A stretch of 64,000 nucleotides of DNA from Mucilaginibacter aquaedulcis. GTDB taxonomy: Bacteria; Bacteroidota; Bacteroidia; Sphingobacteriales; Sphingobacteriaceae. The position numbers were made by a program, and so were the translations under genes. How positions within the stretch are numbered: the first letter of the stretch is position 1; the number at the start of each line of letters is the position of its first letter. The notes under the pieces were generated by a model. That model was not told the DNA's origin, ran no database searches, and was given only the letters and a program-made list of their open reading frames with translations. Below, piece after piece: positions 15,840 through 24,060 of the stretch. Location: positions 1-64,000 of the forward strand of contig NZ_JAUFPR010000002.1 in NCBI RefSeq assembly GCF_030409325.1, in the 5' to 3' direction.

Positions 15840-16724
15840 ATGGTAGAAGTTGTTTTAGCAGATCATGTTTGCATGTTAGGCGAAGGGCCGGTTTGGGATG
15901 CCGAACGCCACGCTATTTGTTGGATAGATATTTTAAAGGGTGAGATACACGAGTTTAATGTTAACAATGCATCGCTTAAAACCATCAGCAGTAACCAGTT
16001 AATTGGTTCGATAGCTATTTGTGAAGATGGCCACTTTTTGGCTGCATTAAAAAATGGATTAGGTACTATCAAAAGGGATACCGGAGAAATCAATATATTT
16101 TCTTCCCCCGAAGCGCATTTAACAGAAAACAGGTTTAATGATGGGAAATGCGACCCGGCCGGGCGATTTTGGGTAGGCACTATGTCGCATTTAGAAAAGC
16201 CGGATGCCGGGAGTGTATATGTTTTAGATATTGATGGATCAGTGGATAAAAAGATCACCAATACAACTATTTCAAACGGTATGGCCTGGAGTCCGGATGA
16301 GCAAACCTTTTATTTTATTGATACCCCTACAAGCCAGGTAATGGCTTACCAATATGATAAGGAAAGCGGCGAAATAAACTCCCCCGAACCTGTTATAACT
16401 ATATTGCAAGAAGATGGCTACCCGGATGGCATGACCATTGATGAAGATGGTATGCTTTGGATAGCACACTGGAACGGTTGGCAGATATCTCGCTGGAATC
16501 CTAAGACCGGAGAAAAGCTACTAAAGCTGCCTTTACCTGTTGCCAATGTAACTTCCTGCACCTTTGGAGGTGATGACCTGAACGATCTGTATATCACTAC
16601 TGCCCGTAAAGATATTCCGGAAGCCGAGCTACTTAATCAACCTTTGGCTGGAGCACTCTTTGTATGGAAAAACTGTGGTTATAAGGGTATGCCTTTGGTT
16701 AAGTTTAGAACTACTCTACAGTAG
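15840..16724 (+). CDS. SMP-30/gluconolactonase/LRE family protein
   Basis: 294 aa, a cytoplasmic six-bladed beta-propeller. The family opens sugar lactones with a divalent metal. Seen: the metal-site motifs LGEGPVWD (Glu15), ENRFNDGKCDPAGRFWVGTM, ISNGMAWSPD and YPDGMTIDEDG, corresponding to the Glu, Asn and Asp metal ligands known in SMP-30. Length is normal. It follows the DUF5996 gene by 12 nt and ends at a strong terminator. The specific sugar lactone cannot be deduced; no sugar dehydrogenase is next to it. Confidence 0.88.
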   Translation: MVEVVLADHVCMLGEGPVWDAERHAICWIDILKGEIHEFNVNNASLKTISSNQLIGSIAICEDGHFLAALKNGLGTIKRDTGEINIFSSPEAHLTENRFNDGKCDPAGRFWVGTMSHLEKPDAGSVYVLDIDGSVDKKITNTTISNGMAWSPDEQTFYFIDTPTSQVMAYQYDKESGEINSPEPVITILQEDGYPDGMTIDEDGMLWIAHWNGWQISRWNPKTGEKLLKLPLPVANVTSCTFGGDDLNDLYITTARKDIPEAELLNQPLAGALFVWKNCGYKGMPLVKFRTTLQ

Positions 16725-16750
16725 AACTGTAGCTAAAACTTCTATTAAGC

Positions 16751-16786
16751 AACAAGCCGGAGTGTTTGCCCCGGCTTGTTAGTTTT
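16751..16786. terminator. bidirectional intrinsic terminator between convergent genes
   Basis: AACAAGCCGG (16751-16760) is perfectly complementary to CCGGCTTGTT (16771-16780), with a 10-nt loop, followed by AGTTTT. It lies between the SMP-30-like gene (+) and the spondin-domain lipoprotein gene (-). Confidence 0.85.
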
Positions 16787-16788
16787 AA

Positions 16789-18096
16789 TTAGTTAAGAAC
16801 AACTTTGATGATATTTTGAATATCAGGCAAGGTAGTAAATGCATTAGGGTTGGGAACTGCATTAATCGGCTTGCTTTCCTGCAAAGGTGTACCGGCCAAA
16901 TTAAACTGAGTAATCCCAGCACCGGGGAACTGATCGAGGGCTGTGCCATCATCAAATAATTTAATACTGGTTGATATATCACCTTTCATGGTAGCATCAA
17001 TACCATTATCGGCAGAAGCAAAAAACCAATCGTTTGAAAAACCATACATAGTAGCAATTGCCAGTCGATCACCTTTGGCTACGGTTATTTGTTGTGAAAC
17101 TTTACCGCCAGCCTGGGCACCAATAACAGGAAGCAATACTCTTGTATTTGGCGCAGGAAGCACATAAACCGCTTTAATGCCCGGTTTTCCCTTCAAATAA
17201 GCAGCAAGGGTATCAGCATTACCTTGCTGGGCAATGTATTTAAGTCCCTTAGCCCGGTCATTTTCGCCGGTTTTATAAATGGGATTATCAATACCATTGT
17301 AAACCACAACTAAAATAGGTGATAGCGGAGTGAAAATTCCGGTAATACTTTTTATGTAAGTACTTAAAGCTGTGTTGTCACCTGCCTCAGCAATATTGGT
17401 AAGACCATTGGCGGTAGGTTGCCCGCTGGTAAATAAAGGCGCGGAGTTTTGTAAAGTTCCACCAACAATGTATGATACTGCCCATACGCCAGGGCTAAGC
17501 GGTGTTTCGTTTGCCGTACCTCCTGATGTGTTTTGCAGCGTGAGTGTAAATACAGAATTACCATTGTATTTTAAAGTAGCCTTAACCAATGAAGATGCTG
17601 GCAAATAAGTATTTCCTTGCGTATCAGTTCCTTTAACTTCCGAAATGCTTTTACTATCAGCTACTCCGGGATGGTTTACTGCGGCACCTGGTTTTTGATT
17701 AATGCGCGTTCCGTTATCCCATAATTTTACCTGCGATGAAACGTCGCCTTCAATGGGCTTTCCATCGGTATCATATACCAAAATACCCGGATTAGCCGGT
17801 GCAAAAAACAAATCGTTCGACCAGCCATACATGGATGCAAAAGTGATAGCCTCACCTTTAGCAGCAGAAAACTGAATAGAGACAGATTGCCCCGGCAATA
17901 TCAAGGCAGGTGTACCCGTCCCTTGAAAAGTTCCAGATTCAACAAGAGGTTTAGAGTTCAGAACATTTTCAACGGTGATGGTAGATTGTTGGTTGCCCGA
18001 AGTTGGCGTGCTGTCATTATTCTTTTTACAAGCAGCAAGTGTTAGGGGGAAAAGCGCAATGGCTGCCCAATAATTCATTTTTTTAAGGTAGTTCAT
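16789..18096 (-). CDS. lipoprotein with duplicated spondin-N-like units
   Basis: 435 aa. Seen: lipobox LAAC with lipidated Cys23 followed by KK, so probably an outer-membrane lipoprotein. The sequence repeats itself: FASMYGWSNDLFFAP (86-100) and IATMYGFSNDWFFAS (346-360), each followed by a GD(V/I)S...KL(W/F)D(N/D)GT...PGA stretch. These match the spondin-N fold found in eukaryotic matrix proteins and in some bacterial lipoproteins. The first unit is complete; the second lies at the C-terminus after a linker rich in alanine and isoleucine. Role unknown; adhesion or extracellular matrix binding is a guess from the fold. Confidence 0.75.
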   Translation of the reverse strand: MNYLKKMNYWAAIALFPLTLAACKKNNDSTPTSGNQQSTITVENVLNSKPLVESGTFQGTGTPALILPGQSVSIQFSAAKGEAITFASMYGWSNDLFFAPANPGILVYDTDGKPIEGDVSSQVKLWDNGTRINQKPGAAVNHPGVADSKSISEVKGTDTQGNTYLPASSLVKATLKYNGNSVFTLTLQNTSGGTANETPLSPGVWAVSYIVGGTLQNSAPLFTSGQPTANGLTNIAEAGDNTALSTYIKSITGIFTPLSPILVVVYNGIDNPIYKTGENDRAKGLKYIAQQGNADTLAAYLKGKPGIKAVYVLPAPNTRVLLPVIGAQAGGKVSQQITVAKGDRLAIATMYGFSNDWFFASADNGIDATMKGDISTSIKLFDDGTALDQFPGAGITQFNLAGTPLQESKPINAVPNPNAFTTLPDIQNIIKVVLN

Positions 18097-18261
18097 GTTT
18101 GTGTTTTTCCTTATTTGTCGAAGATGACAACCTTTCCTTACAAGTTTTTTTAATGGAAATAGTATGTTTTATATAAGTGGCTGGCTTATTGTGTGTTTTA
18201 TTTAAATAGCGTAATAGATAAATTAAATGCTAAAAATATTAGTATTTAAAGGGATTTTTGT

Positions 18262-18269
18262 TAGATTTG
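18262..18269 (+). promoter_or_regulatory. candidate -7 promoter element for the HD-domain gene
   Basis: TAGATTTG matches TAnnTTTG and lies 49 nt before the ATG at 18319. No good -33 element is visible at the usual distance, so this is tentative. Confidence 0.3.
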
Positions 18270-18318
18270 TGAATGTGCTGATAATTAAAAAAGTGATTTT
18301 CGGAATAATATAAAATGC

Positions 18319-19176
18319 ATGATGAAAGTTGAGGATGAAATTTACGGGCAATTTGAGGTAGCTCCAGTGCTGAAAGAACTTATTAATTCTGCACCCGTTC
18401 AGCGATTGAAAAACGTTCATCAGGGGGGTGCTATATTTCTGGTTAACCCTGCTATTAAGCATACACGTTATGAACATTCAATTGGCGTATTATTCCTGGT
18501 TAAATATTTTGGTGGTGGGATAGAGGAGCAGATAGCTGCTTTACTGCATGATGTTTCACATACCGCTTTCTCGCATGTGGCCGATTATGTGTTTGAGAAT
18601 GGTAACGAGGATTATCATGAAACCATATTTAACGAGGTGATAAGTCGTTCAGAAATTCCGCTAATCCTAAACAAATATGGATTTGATATTGCTACGCTTA
18701 CCTGTAATGATTATACGATTCTTGAACGTGAGCTACCTGATCTTTGTGCAGATCGCGTGGATTATACCCTGAGAGACCTGTATCATGCAAAACTGATTGA
18801 CAAAGCTGATGTTCAAAAATTTTTAAAAGAATTATCAGTTCAGGGAGGCTATTTGGTGGTTAAATCTGAAAAAGCCGGAAACTGGATAAAAGAGCAATTT
18901 CAGCGCTTGAATGATGCTTATTTCAAAAAGCCTGAACATATTTATGCCAACCTGCAGCTGGCTCAACTGATCAAAGATGCTTTGGATAAAAAGCTGCTTC
19001 AGAAAAGCGATCTGCTGTGTAATGATTTTGAGGTTTTGCACAAATTAGAAGCCCATGATTTCGGCAGACAGAAACTAAATGAGATCAAGACCCTCACCAA
19101 TTTTAAGCAGTTTTCTGCAAAGGGCGGAGCAGAACGATTTAAACAAAGAACCCTTCATCCATCTGTTATGATATGA
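18319..19176 (+). CDS. HD-domain phosphohydrolase
   Basis: 285 aa, cytoplasmic. Seen: the HD-superfamily metal motif: His53 in TRYEHSIG, His77-Asp78 in LLHDVSHTAFSH, and a later Asp in CADRVDYTLRDL. This arrangement resembles dNTPase/YpgQ-type HD proteins that hydrolyse nucleotides; the substrate here is unknown. The end of the gene overlaps the next by 4 nt (ATGA), so the helix-hairpin-helix protein is translationally coupled and may be a partner. Confidence 0.85.
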   Translation: MMKVEDEIYGQFEVAPVLKELINSAPVQRLKNVHQGGAIFLVNPAIKHTRYEHSIGVLFLVKYFGGGIEEQIAALLHDVSHTAFSHVADYVFENGNEDYHETIFNEVISRSEIPLILNKYGFDIATLTCNDYTILERELPDLCADRVDYTLRDLYHAKLIDKADVQKFLKELSVQGGYLVVKSEKAGNWIKEQFQRLNDAYFKKPEHIYANLQLAQLIKDALDKKLLQKSDLLCNDFEVLHKLEAHDFGRQKLNEIKTLTNFKQFSAKGGAERFKQRTLHPSVMI

Positions 19177-19649
19177 AAAAGGCAATTCAACTACAATTAA
19201 CCACGGCAGAAAAGCAATTGCTGAAGGAGCAGAAAATAAGCATCAAATCACTGATAAATCTGGCTCCTGATGAGATTGCATCCATCATAAAAGCCAACGC
19301 TAAAAGAACACGGGAAATTGGGGCCTTAATTGAGTTTCAAAGCATCCCATCTTTAGGTATTGGTTTTGCATTGGAATTGATAGAGCAGGGCTATTATTCG
19401 CTGACGCAATTAAAAGGCAAAACGGCTGTTGAGTTATTTGACGCTTATGAAAAACATGTAAATGCCTGGGCCGATCCCTGCGTTGAAGATTCGTACCGCT
19501 TGCTGGTACATTATATTGAACACAAAGATGAAAGTAAACGCTGGTGGGATTTTACCGCCGAGCGCAAGGCATACCGCAAACAATATGGTTTCCCGGCTGA
19601 TAGACCGGTGAAACCATGGTACGAATTGAATAAATACGTGAAATCGTGA
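19173..19649 (+). CDS. helix-hairpin-helix Cdd1-like (pathogenicity-locus family) protein
   Basis: 158 aa, cytoplasmic. Seen: a helical N-terminus with an HhH-like unit in FQSIPSLGIGFALELIEQG and LTQLKGKTAVELFDAYEK, then a Cys/Trp segment WADPCVEDSYRLLVHYIEH and a WWDFTAERKAYRKQYGFPAD tail. This pattern resembles the Cdd1 family, predicted to bind nucleic acid. It starts within the last four bases of the HD gene and its TGA is immediately followed by the stop of the convergent RRM gene. Confidence 0.75.
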   Translation: MKKAIQLQLTTAEKQLLKEQKISIKSLINLAPDEIASIIKANAKRTREIGALIEFQSIPSLGIGFALELIEQGYYSLTQLKGKTAVELFDAYEKHVNAWADPCVEDSYRLLVHYIEHKDESKRWWDFTAERKAYRKQYGFPADRPVKPWYELNKYVKS

Positions 19650-20009
19650 TTAGTTGATCTTTCTCGGACGTTTTTTTCTGGGCTCTTCGGCAGATTGCTC
19701 TCTTTTAAAATATGATGGTCTTGGCCTTGGGCTAAAATTACCAGTTTTAGGTTTGGATATTACTGGTTGGTCCTCTCTTATTTTAACGCTTAACTGTCTG
19801 TCGCCAATAAAAGTATTATCAAGTGCAAGGACAGCGTTGTCTGCACTTTCCTGATTTTTCATTTCCAAAAAAGCATAGCCTTTGCAAATTTTGGTTTTCT
19901 TGTCCCTGACTATTTTAATGGTCACCACGTCGCCATGAAGGTTGAATAATTTCACCAGTTCAAGCTCCGTCATTTCCAAAGGAAAGCCGCCGACAAATAA
20001 TTTGATCAT
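19650..20009 (-). CDS. RNA-binding protein with one RRM domain
   Basis: 119 aa from ATG 20009, which places the RRM at the very N-terminus; the longer frame to 20030 adds seven unrelated residues. Seen: RNP2 LFVGGF (4-9 region) and RNP1 KGYAFLEM, the two RNA-contacting strands of the RRM. The tail is basic and rich in Pro, Arg and Lys (GNFSPRPRPSYFKRE, PRKKRPRK). Bacterial RRM proteins of this type bind mRNA and are common in Bacteroidota and cyanobacteria. Its stop codon abuts the stop of the convergent gene with no gap. Confidence 0.9.
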   Translation of the reverse strand: MIKLFVGGFPLEMTELELVKLFNLHGDVVTIKIVRDKKTKICKGYAFLEMKNQESADNAVLALDNTFIGDRQLSVKIREDQPVISKPKTGNFSPRPRPSYFKREQSAEEPRKKRPRKIN

Positions 20010-20158
20010 AGAGTAGATGTTGTTAAACACAAATATAGCTATTAAAACATATTTAGATGTGTTTAAGCAAAGTTGATACTCTTTTTGTGTAAAATAAATG
20101 CCTTACAGTTAAAGGGCATCACAGGTTTTTATACAAAAAAGTATTTCAATTACCAATT

Positions 20159-20205
20159 CATGTAAATAAAAACGCCCCGATTATCAGGGCGTTTTTATTT
20201 ACATG
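20159..20205. terminator. 19-bp perfect inverted repeat, terminator of the glycosyltransferase gene
   Basis: CATGTAAATAAAAACGCCC (20159-20177) is exactly complementary to 20187-20205, with a 9-nt loop. Read on the - strand, GGGCG is followed by a T-rich arm, so it works as an intrinsic terminator 47 nt past the stop of the gene at 20252. Its symmetry makes it active in both directions. It also lies in the upstream region of the RRM gene. The rest of 20010-20251 holds nothing else I recognise. Confidence 0.85.
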
Positions 20206-20251
20206 ATTGAAACCTGGTATTACGGATGTTGACTTTGAATTGTAAAAAATA

Positions 20252-21352
20252 TTAGCTTTTAATGGCTATCTGATACACCTGTTCAGCAATAGCCTCAAAT
20301 GAAAGATTGGCCTTAAAATAAGCCATAGCCTTGTTTCGATGCTCGGTGATATTTATTTTTTGAGTTTGTTTAAGCGCATTTAATAAGGAGACTTGGTTGC
20401 CTGGTTGATATAAAATACCGCAATTGCCATTGTCAGTTATCATTCTGAAAGAAAATATATCTGTGACTACAGGAATGCATCCGCATGACATGGCTTCGCA
20501 AATGGCCGTGCCACTGCCCTCATAGTGGGAGCCTGAAACCACAAAATCAACGCTATTATACCAATACAATAAATCATCGTAAGGAACACGACCGACTAAA
20601 ACAATGGTTTCTTTATATGCAGGATTTTGATTTAACAGTTCTGTTATCTCGGCCATCAACTCTTCTGTATGATATATCATGTACAAACGAGCTGCCGGGT
20701 ATAATTCTGCAAATTCAAGGAAGGCCTTAATCACATTCAGCGGATCTTTATTTTCATTTAACCGGCCAACCCATAAAAAAGAAAGGGGGGAGGATACGCC
20801 GGTTTTGTTTTGCGCCAATGATCTTTCGACAGAGTAAAATAAAGAAGAAACCTCCATTACCTCATGTATTTTTTGGGGTGATGAAAGATTGCCCTTTTCA
20901 ACCCATTCCATACCCATGTTCTTTGAAGCGAATAAATACGCATCAACATATCTGTCGGCAAATTTTTGCGCGTATTTTTTTAGGCCTGTGGCTGGTTTTT
21001 CTGCATGGTTCTGAGCAATGATCTTTGTTTTTTTATTGAGTATCATGCCCAGGTGTATAATCTGCAAAGGCTCATGTAAACCTTGTACAAAAACAATATC
21101 CGGATTTAAGTTCTTTACGTAATTATTTAATTCCCAATGAATATACTTTGGCCTTTTGTTAAACTTAACAAATTGATGTTCAACGTTGTTATGCTCATAT
21201 ACTCCTTCGTAATCTATTTGTTTTAAGCTGATCACTTTGTTTTTTTTACCAAGGCATTCCATCAAGCCATTATAGCTTTCTGTTCTTTTCAGCCATCGCT
21301 CTGGCGAGTTGAAGTTGGGCGAGTAATTATAGCTGACAAATACAAAAATCAT
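20252..21352 (-). CDS. glycosyltransferase family 4-like protein (GT-B fold)
   Basis: 366 aa from ATG 21352 (a start six codons upstream gives MQARGV first but fits the family less well). Seen: N-terminal domain starting MIFVFVSYNYSPNFNSPERW; in the C-terminal domain FLWVGRLNENKDPLNVIKAF and the nucleotide-sugar binding SHYEGSGTAICEAMSCGC, with the E-x7-E-like arrangement of family 4. It transfers a sugar from an activated donor, presumably for a surface glycan. Divergent from the methyltransferase at 21440 and part of a small glycan gene set extending to 25054. Confidence 0.88.
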   Translation of the reverse strand: MIFVFVSYNYSPNFNSPERWLKRTESYNGLMECLGKKNKVISLKQIDYEGVYEHNNVEHQFVKFNKRPKYIHWELNNYVKNLNPDIVFVQGLHEPLQIIHLGMILNKKTKIIAQNHAEKPATGLKKYAQKFADRYVDAYLFASKNMGMEWVEKGNLSSPQKIHEVMEVSSLFYSVERSLAQNKTGVSSPLSFLWVGRLNENKDPLNVIKAFLEFAELYPAARLYMIYHTEELMAEITELLNQNPAYKETIVLVGRVPYDDLLYWYNSVDFVVSGSHYEGSGTAICEAMSCGCIPVVTDIFSFRMITDNGNCGILYQPGNQVSLLNALKQTQKINITEHRNKAMAYFKANLSFEAIAEQVYQIAIKS

Positions 21353-21439
21353 AACACCACGAGCTTGCATATTTATGGGTTAAAATATGCCTTGATACGG
21401 TCAAAAATGCTTATTTTTTTCTATTTTTATACATAAATA

Positions 21440-22162
21440 ATGAAAAACATGTCTTCAGAAATTATTGAAGAAAAATCAGGAACCATCAAAGAAAATATTA
21501 CGTTTTACAACGAAATAGCAACTGATTATGATACCATTCTGGATAAAGAAAGCTCGAACGAAGAGGTAAGAAAAAGGGTTGAGGAAAAGTTTACAAATAC
21601 TGTTAAAAGTGGATGGGTACTTGACTTTGGGGGCGGCACCGGACGTGACCTCGACTGGCTTGTGAAGAGCAATTATCAAGTTGTGTTTTGTGAGCCTTCT
21701 GAAGGCATGCGAAATAAGGCCGTTGAGAATCATAAAAATAACACAACCGGGCAGATCATATTCCTTAAAAATGATCAGATAGATTTTTCGCAGTGGCATA
21801 TCAAAGAGCCATTTGATATTAAGGTAGACGCCATTCTTTCTGATTTTGCGGTTTTAAATTGCATAGGTGATCTTGAACTGTTATTTAAAAATTTAGCTCA
21901 ACGTGTAAAACCAGGGGGACACTTTTTTGCGCTAATGCTGCAACACGGTTATAAAAAAAACTGGAGATGGAAACTTGCCGAGGGTTTACGAACATTGGTA
22001 GATTCAAAACCTTTACTTATTAATGTAACCTATAACAACCATTTGCAAACTGTATACGTGTATACTCAAGAACAGGTAAAAAACGCTTCTTCTTCTGACT
22101 GGGATATGCAGGAAAGTGAAAATCTGTATGAATTTACTTTATTTCATTTTAAACGAAAATGA
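21440..22162 (+). CDS. class I SAM-dependent methyltransferase
   Basis: 240 aa. Seen: the AdoMet-binding motif VLDFGGGTGRDL (60-71), then the acidic VFCEPSEGM, motif DAILSDFAVLNCIGDLELLF, and VKPGGHFFALML, all in the order expected for a Rossmann-fold methyltransferase. It overlaps the next gene by 4 nt. The partner and the glycan neighbours suggest modification of a sugar or a lipid-linked intermediate. Substrate unknown. Confidence 0.85.
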   Translation: MKNMSSEIIEEKSGTIKENITFYNEIATDYDTILDKESSNEEVRKRVEEKFTNTVKSGWVLDFGGGTGRDLDWLVKSNYQVVFCEPSEGMRNKAVENHKNNTTGQIIFLKNDQIDFSQWHIKEPFDIKVDAILSDFAVLNCIGDLELLFKNLAQRVKPGGHFFALMLQHGYKKNWRWKLAEGLRTLVDSKPLLINVTYNNHLQTVYVYTQEQVKNASSSDWDMQESENLYEFTLFHFKRK

Positions 22163-23094
22163 TGAGGGCGATAAACCGGTTGTTGTTTGGAGATACACAA
22201 ATCCGCGAATACGCAACGGTAACTGTAAAAGAAACAATCAGAGAAAAGGTATATCTCAAGATCAACGAAACTGAGTATGAGGTGTCTCAAAATCAATGGC
22301 TGTTATGTTTAGATCCTTCTGTTTTTGGTGTTTGGCTGTCTAATCAAAACAATATCAAACATTTTCAGAATGCACAATACAGCATGTTTTTTACAATTTT
22401 AAGTAATACCGGAAAAGAGACAACTGTATCGGCCTTAAACCTTGATTTTTTTGATAGTATCGATGATGATACAGGTTTATTACTCTTACTTAATGTAAAA
22501 ACAAGTCGCATTCATCACCTTAATTTAATTAGCGCCCGTTTACTTTTTAATAAGTATTATAAAAAACCGCAAACCTCATTTAACCAGCTTAAAGCCTTTG
22601 CATCTGCCTATAGTTACCCTCGGCGAGTGAGAATAATATCTTTCAGAGATGGCGATTATTATAATATTTTCCCGATGGACCTGTTGGGGGTGATAAAACC
22701 AGGCAACAAATATGTATTTGGACTAAGGCATACCAATACGGCCCTCGCCAGGATCATACAAACTGGTAAAATAGTAGTTTCCGAAGTTCCATTTGAATAC
22801 AAAGATGTTATTTATAAACTGGGATCACACCATAGTGCAGGAGCTCCTTTGATTGAAAACCTTCCCTTCAAAGTAATCAATAGTGAACGTTTTGACTTTT
22901 ATGTACCCGATTGGGCAAATAGTTACAAGGAGATCAGCATTACCAAAACCATCAATTTAGGCAGCCATATGCTGCTTTGGGGAGAGGTGCAAAATGAATG
23001 CGAACTTAAAAAGAGCACGGGGCATTTGTTTCATATCCACTACTTATTGTATTTGTACCAAAAAAGAAAGGGTATTTTATATCCTGCTGTATAA
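22159..23094 (+). CDS. flavin-reductase-like (FMN split-barrel) protein of unknown role
   Basis: 311 aa, soluble. The N-terminal 140 residues match nothing I recognise. From about residue 145 the stretch SYPRRVRIISFRDGDYYNIF, PMDLLGVIKPGNKYVFGLRH and the later HHSAGAPLIENLPF and LLWGEV resemble the flavin-reductase-like split barrel, which binds FMN. It begins in the stop of the methyltransferase gene (ATG at 22159, TGA at 22160-22162), so the two are coupled. It may reduce or oxidise a glycan precursor; that is inference. The fold call rests on pattern resemblance only. Confidence 0.5.
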   Translation: MMRAINRLLFGDTQIREYATVTVKETIREKVYLKINETEYEVSQNQWLLCLDPSVFGVWLSNQNNIKHFQNAQYSMFFTILSNTGKETTVSALNLDFFDSIDDDTGLLLLLNVKTSRIHHLNLISARLLFNKYYKKPQTSFNQLKAFASAYSYPRRVRIISFRDGDYYNIFPMDLLGVIKPGNKYVFGLRHTNTALARIIQTGKIVVSEVPFEYKDVIYKLGSHHSAGAPLIENLPFKVINSERFDFYVPDWANSYKEISITKTINLGSHMLLWGEVQNECELKKSTGHLFHIHYLLYLYQKRKGILYPAV

Positions 23095-23106
23095 ATTCAA
23101 ATACGA

Positions 23107-24060
23107 TCAAAAAACATCAATATCCGCAAACGTAAATTTGATATTTTCTAATGATACCCCGGAGCCAAGATCTTTGAAAATGATAGGGAAAGAAGTCACC
23201 GGCTGGTAATGCTCGGCAAATAAGGCATGCAAAGATGTATTCGGACTGGTATGAAACTGAATTTGCGATACTCCAAGCTTACGCGCAAGTTCAATAAGTT
23301 TACCCATAGTGGCGACGAAATCAATCTTATTTATTTCTGCATCGCCTATAGTCATGCCATTTTGAAATTTTATCCAAAACTTACTTTGATCTATCTGAAT
23401 AACCCGGGTAGGTGAGTAAGTTTTATATTTTAAATAACTTTCACCACGAAGCACACCGTTGTAATGATCCACTGATATTGAACTACTGATGCCTCGTTGC
23501 TGAGCTAAAAATTTCTTTAAAATGAGGTTTTCATACAGGTTATACGCCGGTTTTAAAAACGAAAATTTATTGACAAGCCGTTCTAATGGCTGGCCACCTT
23601 TTACCGGGATCATGAAACAATCCATATATTCTGTTATTTGCCATTGCAATTTACCTATAAAACCGGGAAGGGAGTTTTGATTTGGGAATCCGAAAATCAA
23701 CTTGATCTCTTCAGCAGTACACAGATCGAAAGTTTGCTTTGCCAATGTAGTGAACAAGCCTGCGTATCTGAATTTTGGATGGGTCATGGTATCAGCAGAT
23801 TGTGCCGCGAGAATTATACCTCCGTCATAACTTATCAGCGTAGGGATAACACCATAATAAGCTATGGGCAGGTGGCTGGCATTATAAGCAATATAACCAA
23901 TGTATGACGTACCTGTATAAGCTGTATCGTACTTTTTAGCGAAAAATTCTTTAGGTATTGCCCTATTATAAACGATGTTGTGCAGCGCGGCAACATCGTT
24001 TATATTGACGGAGTTTAATCGTTCAATGGTATATGCCGTTGTTTGCACAAGATCATTCAT
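23107..24060 (-). CDS. GNAT-family acetyltransferase
   Basis: 317 aa. The N-terminal half looks like a GNAT fold: IERLNSVNINDVAALHNIVY, YYGVIPTLISYDGG, and the acetyl-CoA-binding area THPKFRYAGLFTTLAKQ. The C-terminal half has a second, weaker beta-rich part (RVIQIDQSKFWIKFQNGMTI). Proteins with this layout are often found in capsule and exopolysaccharide clusters. It overlaps the upstream deacetylase gene by 8 nt (24053-24060), a translationally coupled pair. Substrate unknown. Confidence 0.75.
   Translation of the reverse strand: MNDLVQTTAYTIERLNSVNINDVAALHNIVYNRAIPKEFFAKKYDTAYTGTSYIGYIAYNASHLPIAYYGVIPTLISYDGGIILAAQSADTMTHPKFRYAGLFTTLAKQTFDLCTAEEIKLIFGFPNQNSLPGFIGKLQWQITEYMDCFMIPVKGGQPLERLVNKFSFLKPAYNLYENLILKKFLAQQRGISSSISVDHYNGVLRGESYLKYKTYSPTRVIQIDQSKFWIKFQNGMTIGDAEINKIDFVATMGKLIELARKLGVSQIQFHTSPNTSLHALFAEHYQPVTSFPIIFKDLGSGVSLENIKFTFADIDVF

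Noticed and set aside
20159..20205. 19-bp inverted repeat considered as a transposon end or attachment site
   Set aside because: The GC core followed by a T-rich arm, right after a stop codon, fits an intrinsic terminator; no transposase or integrase is nearby.
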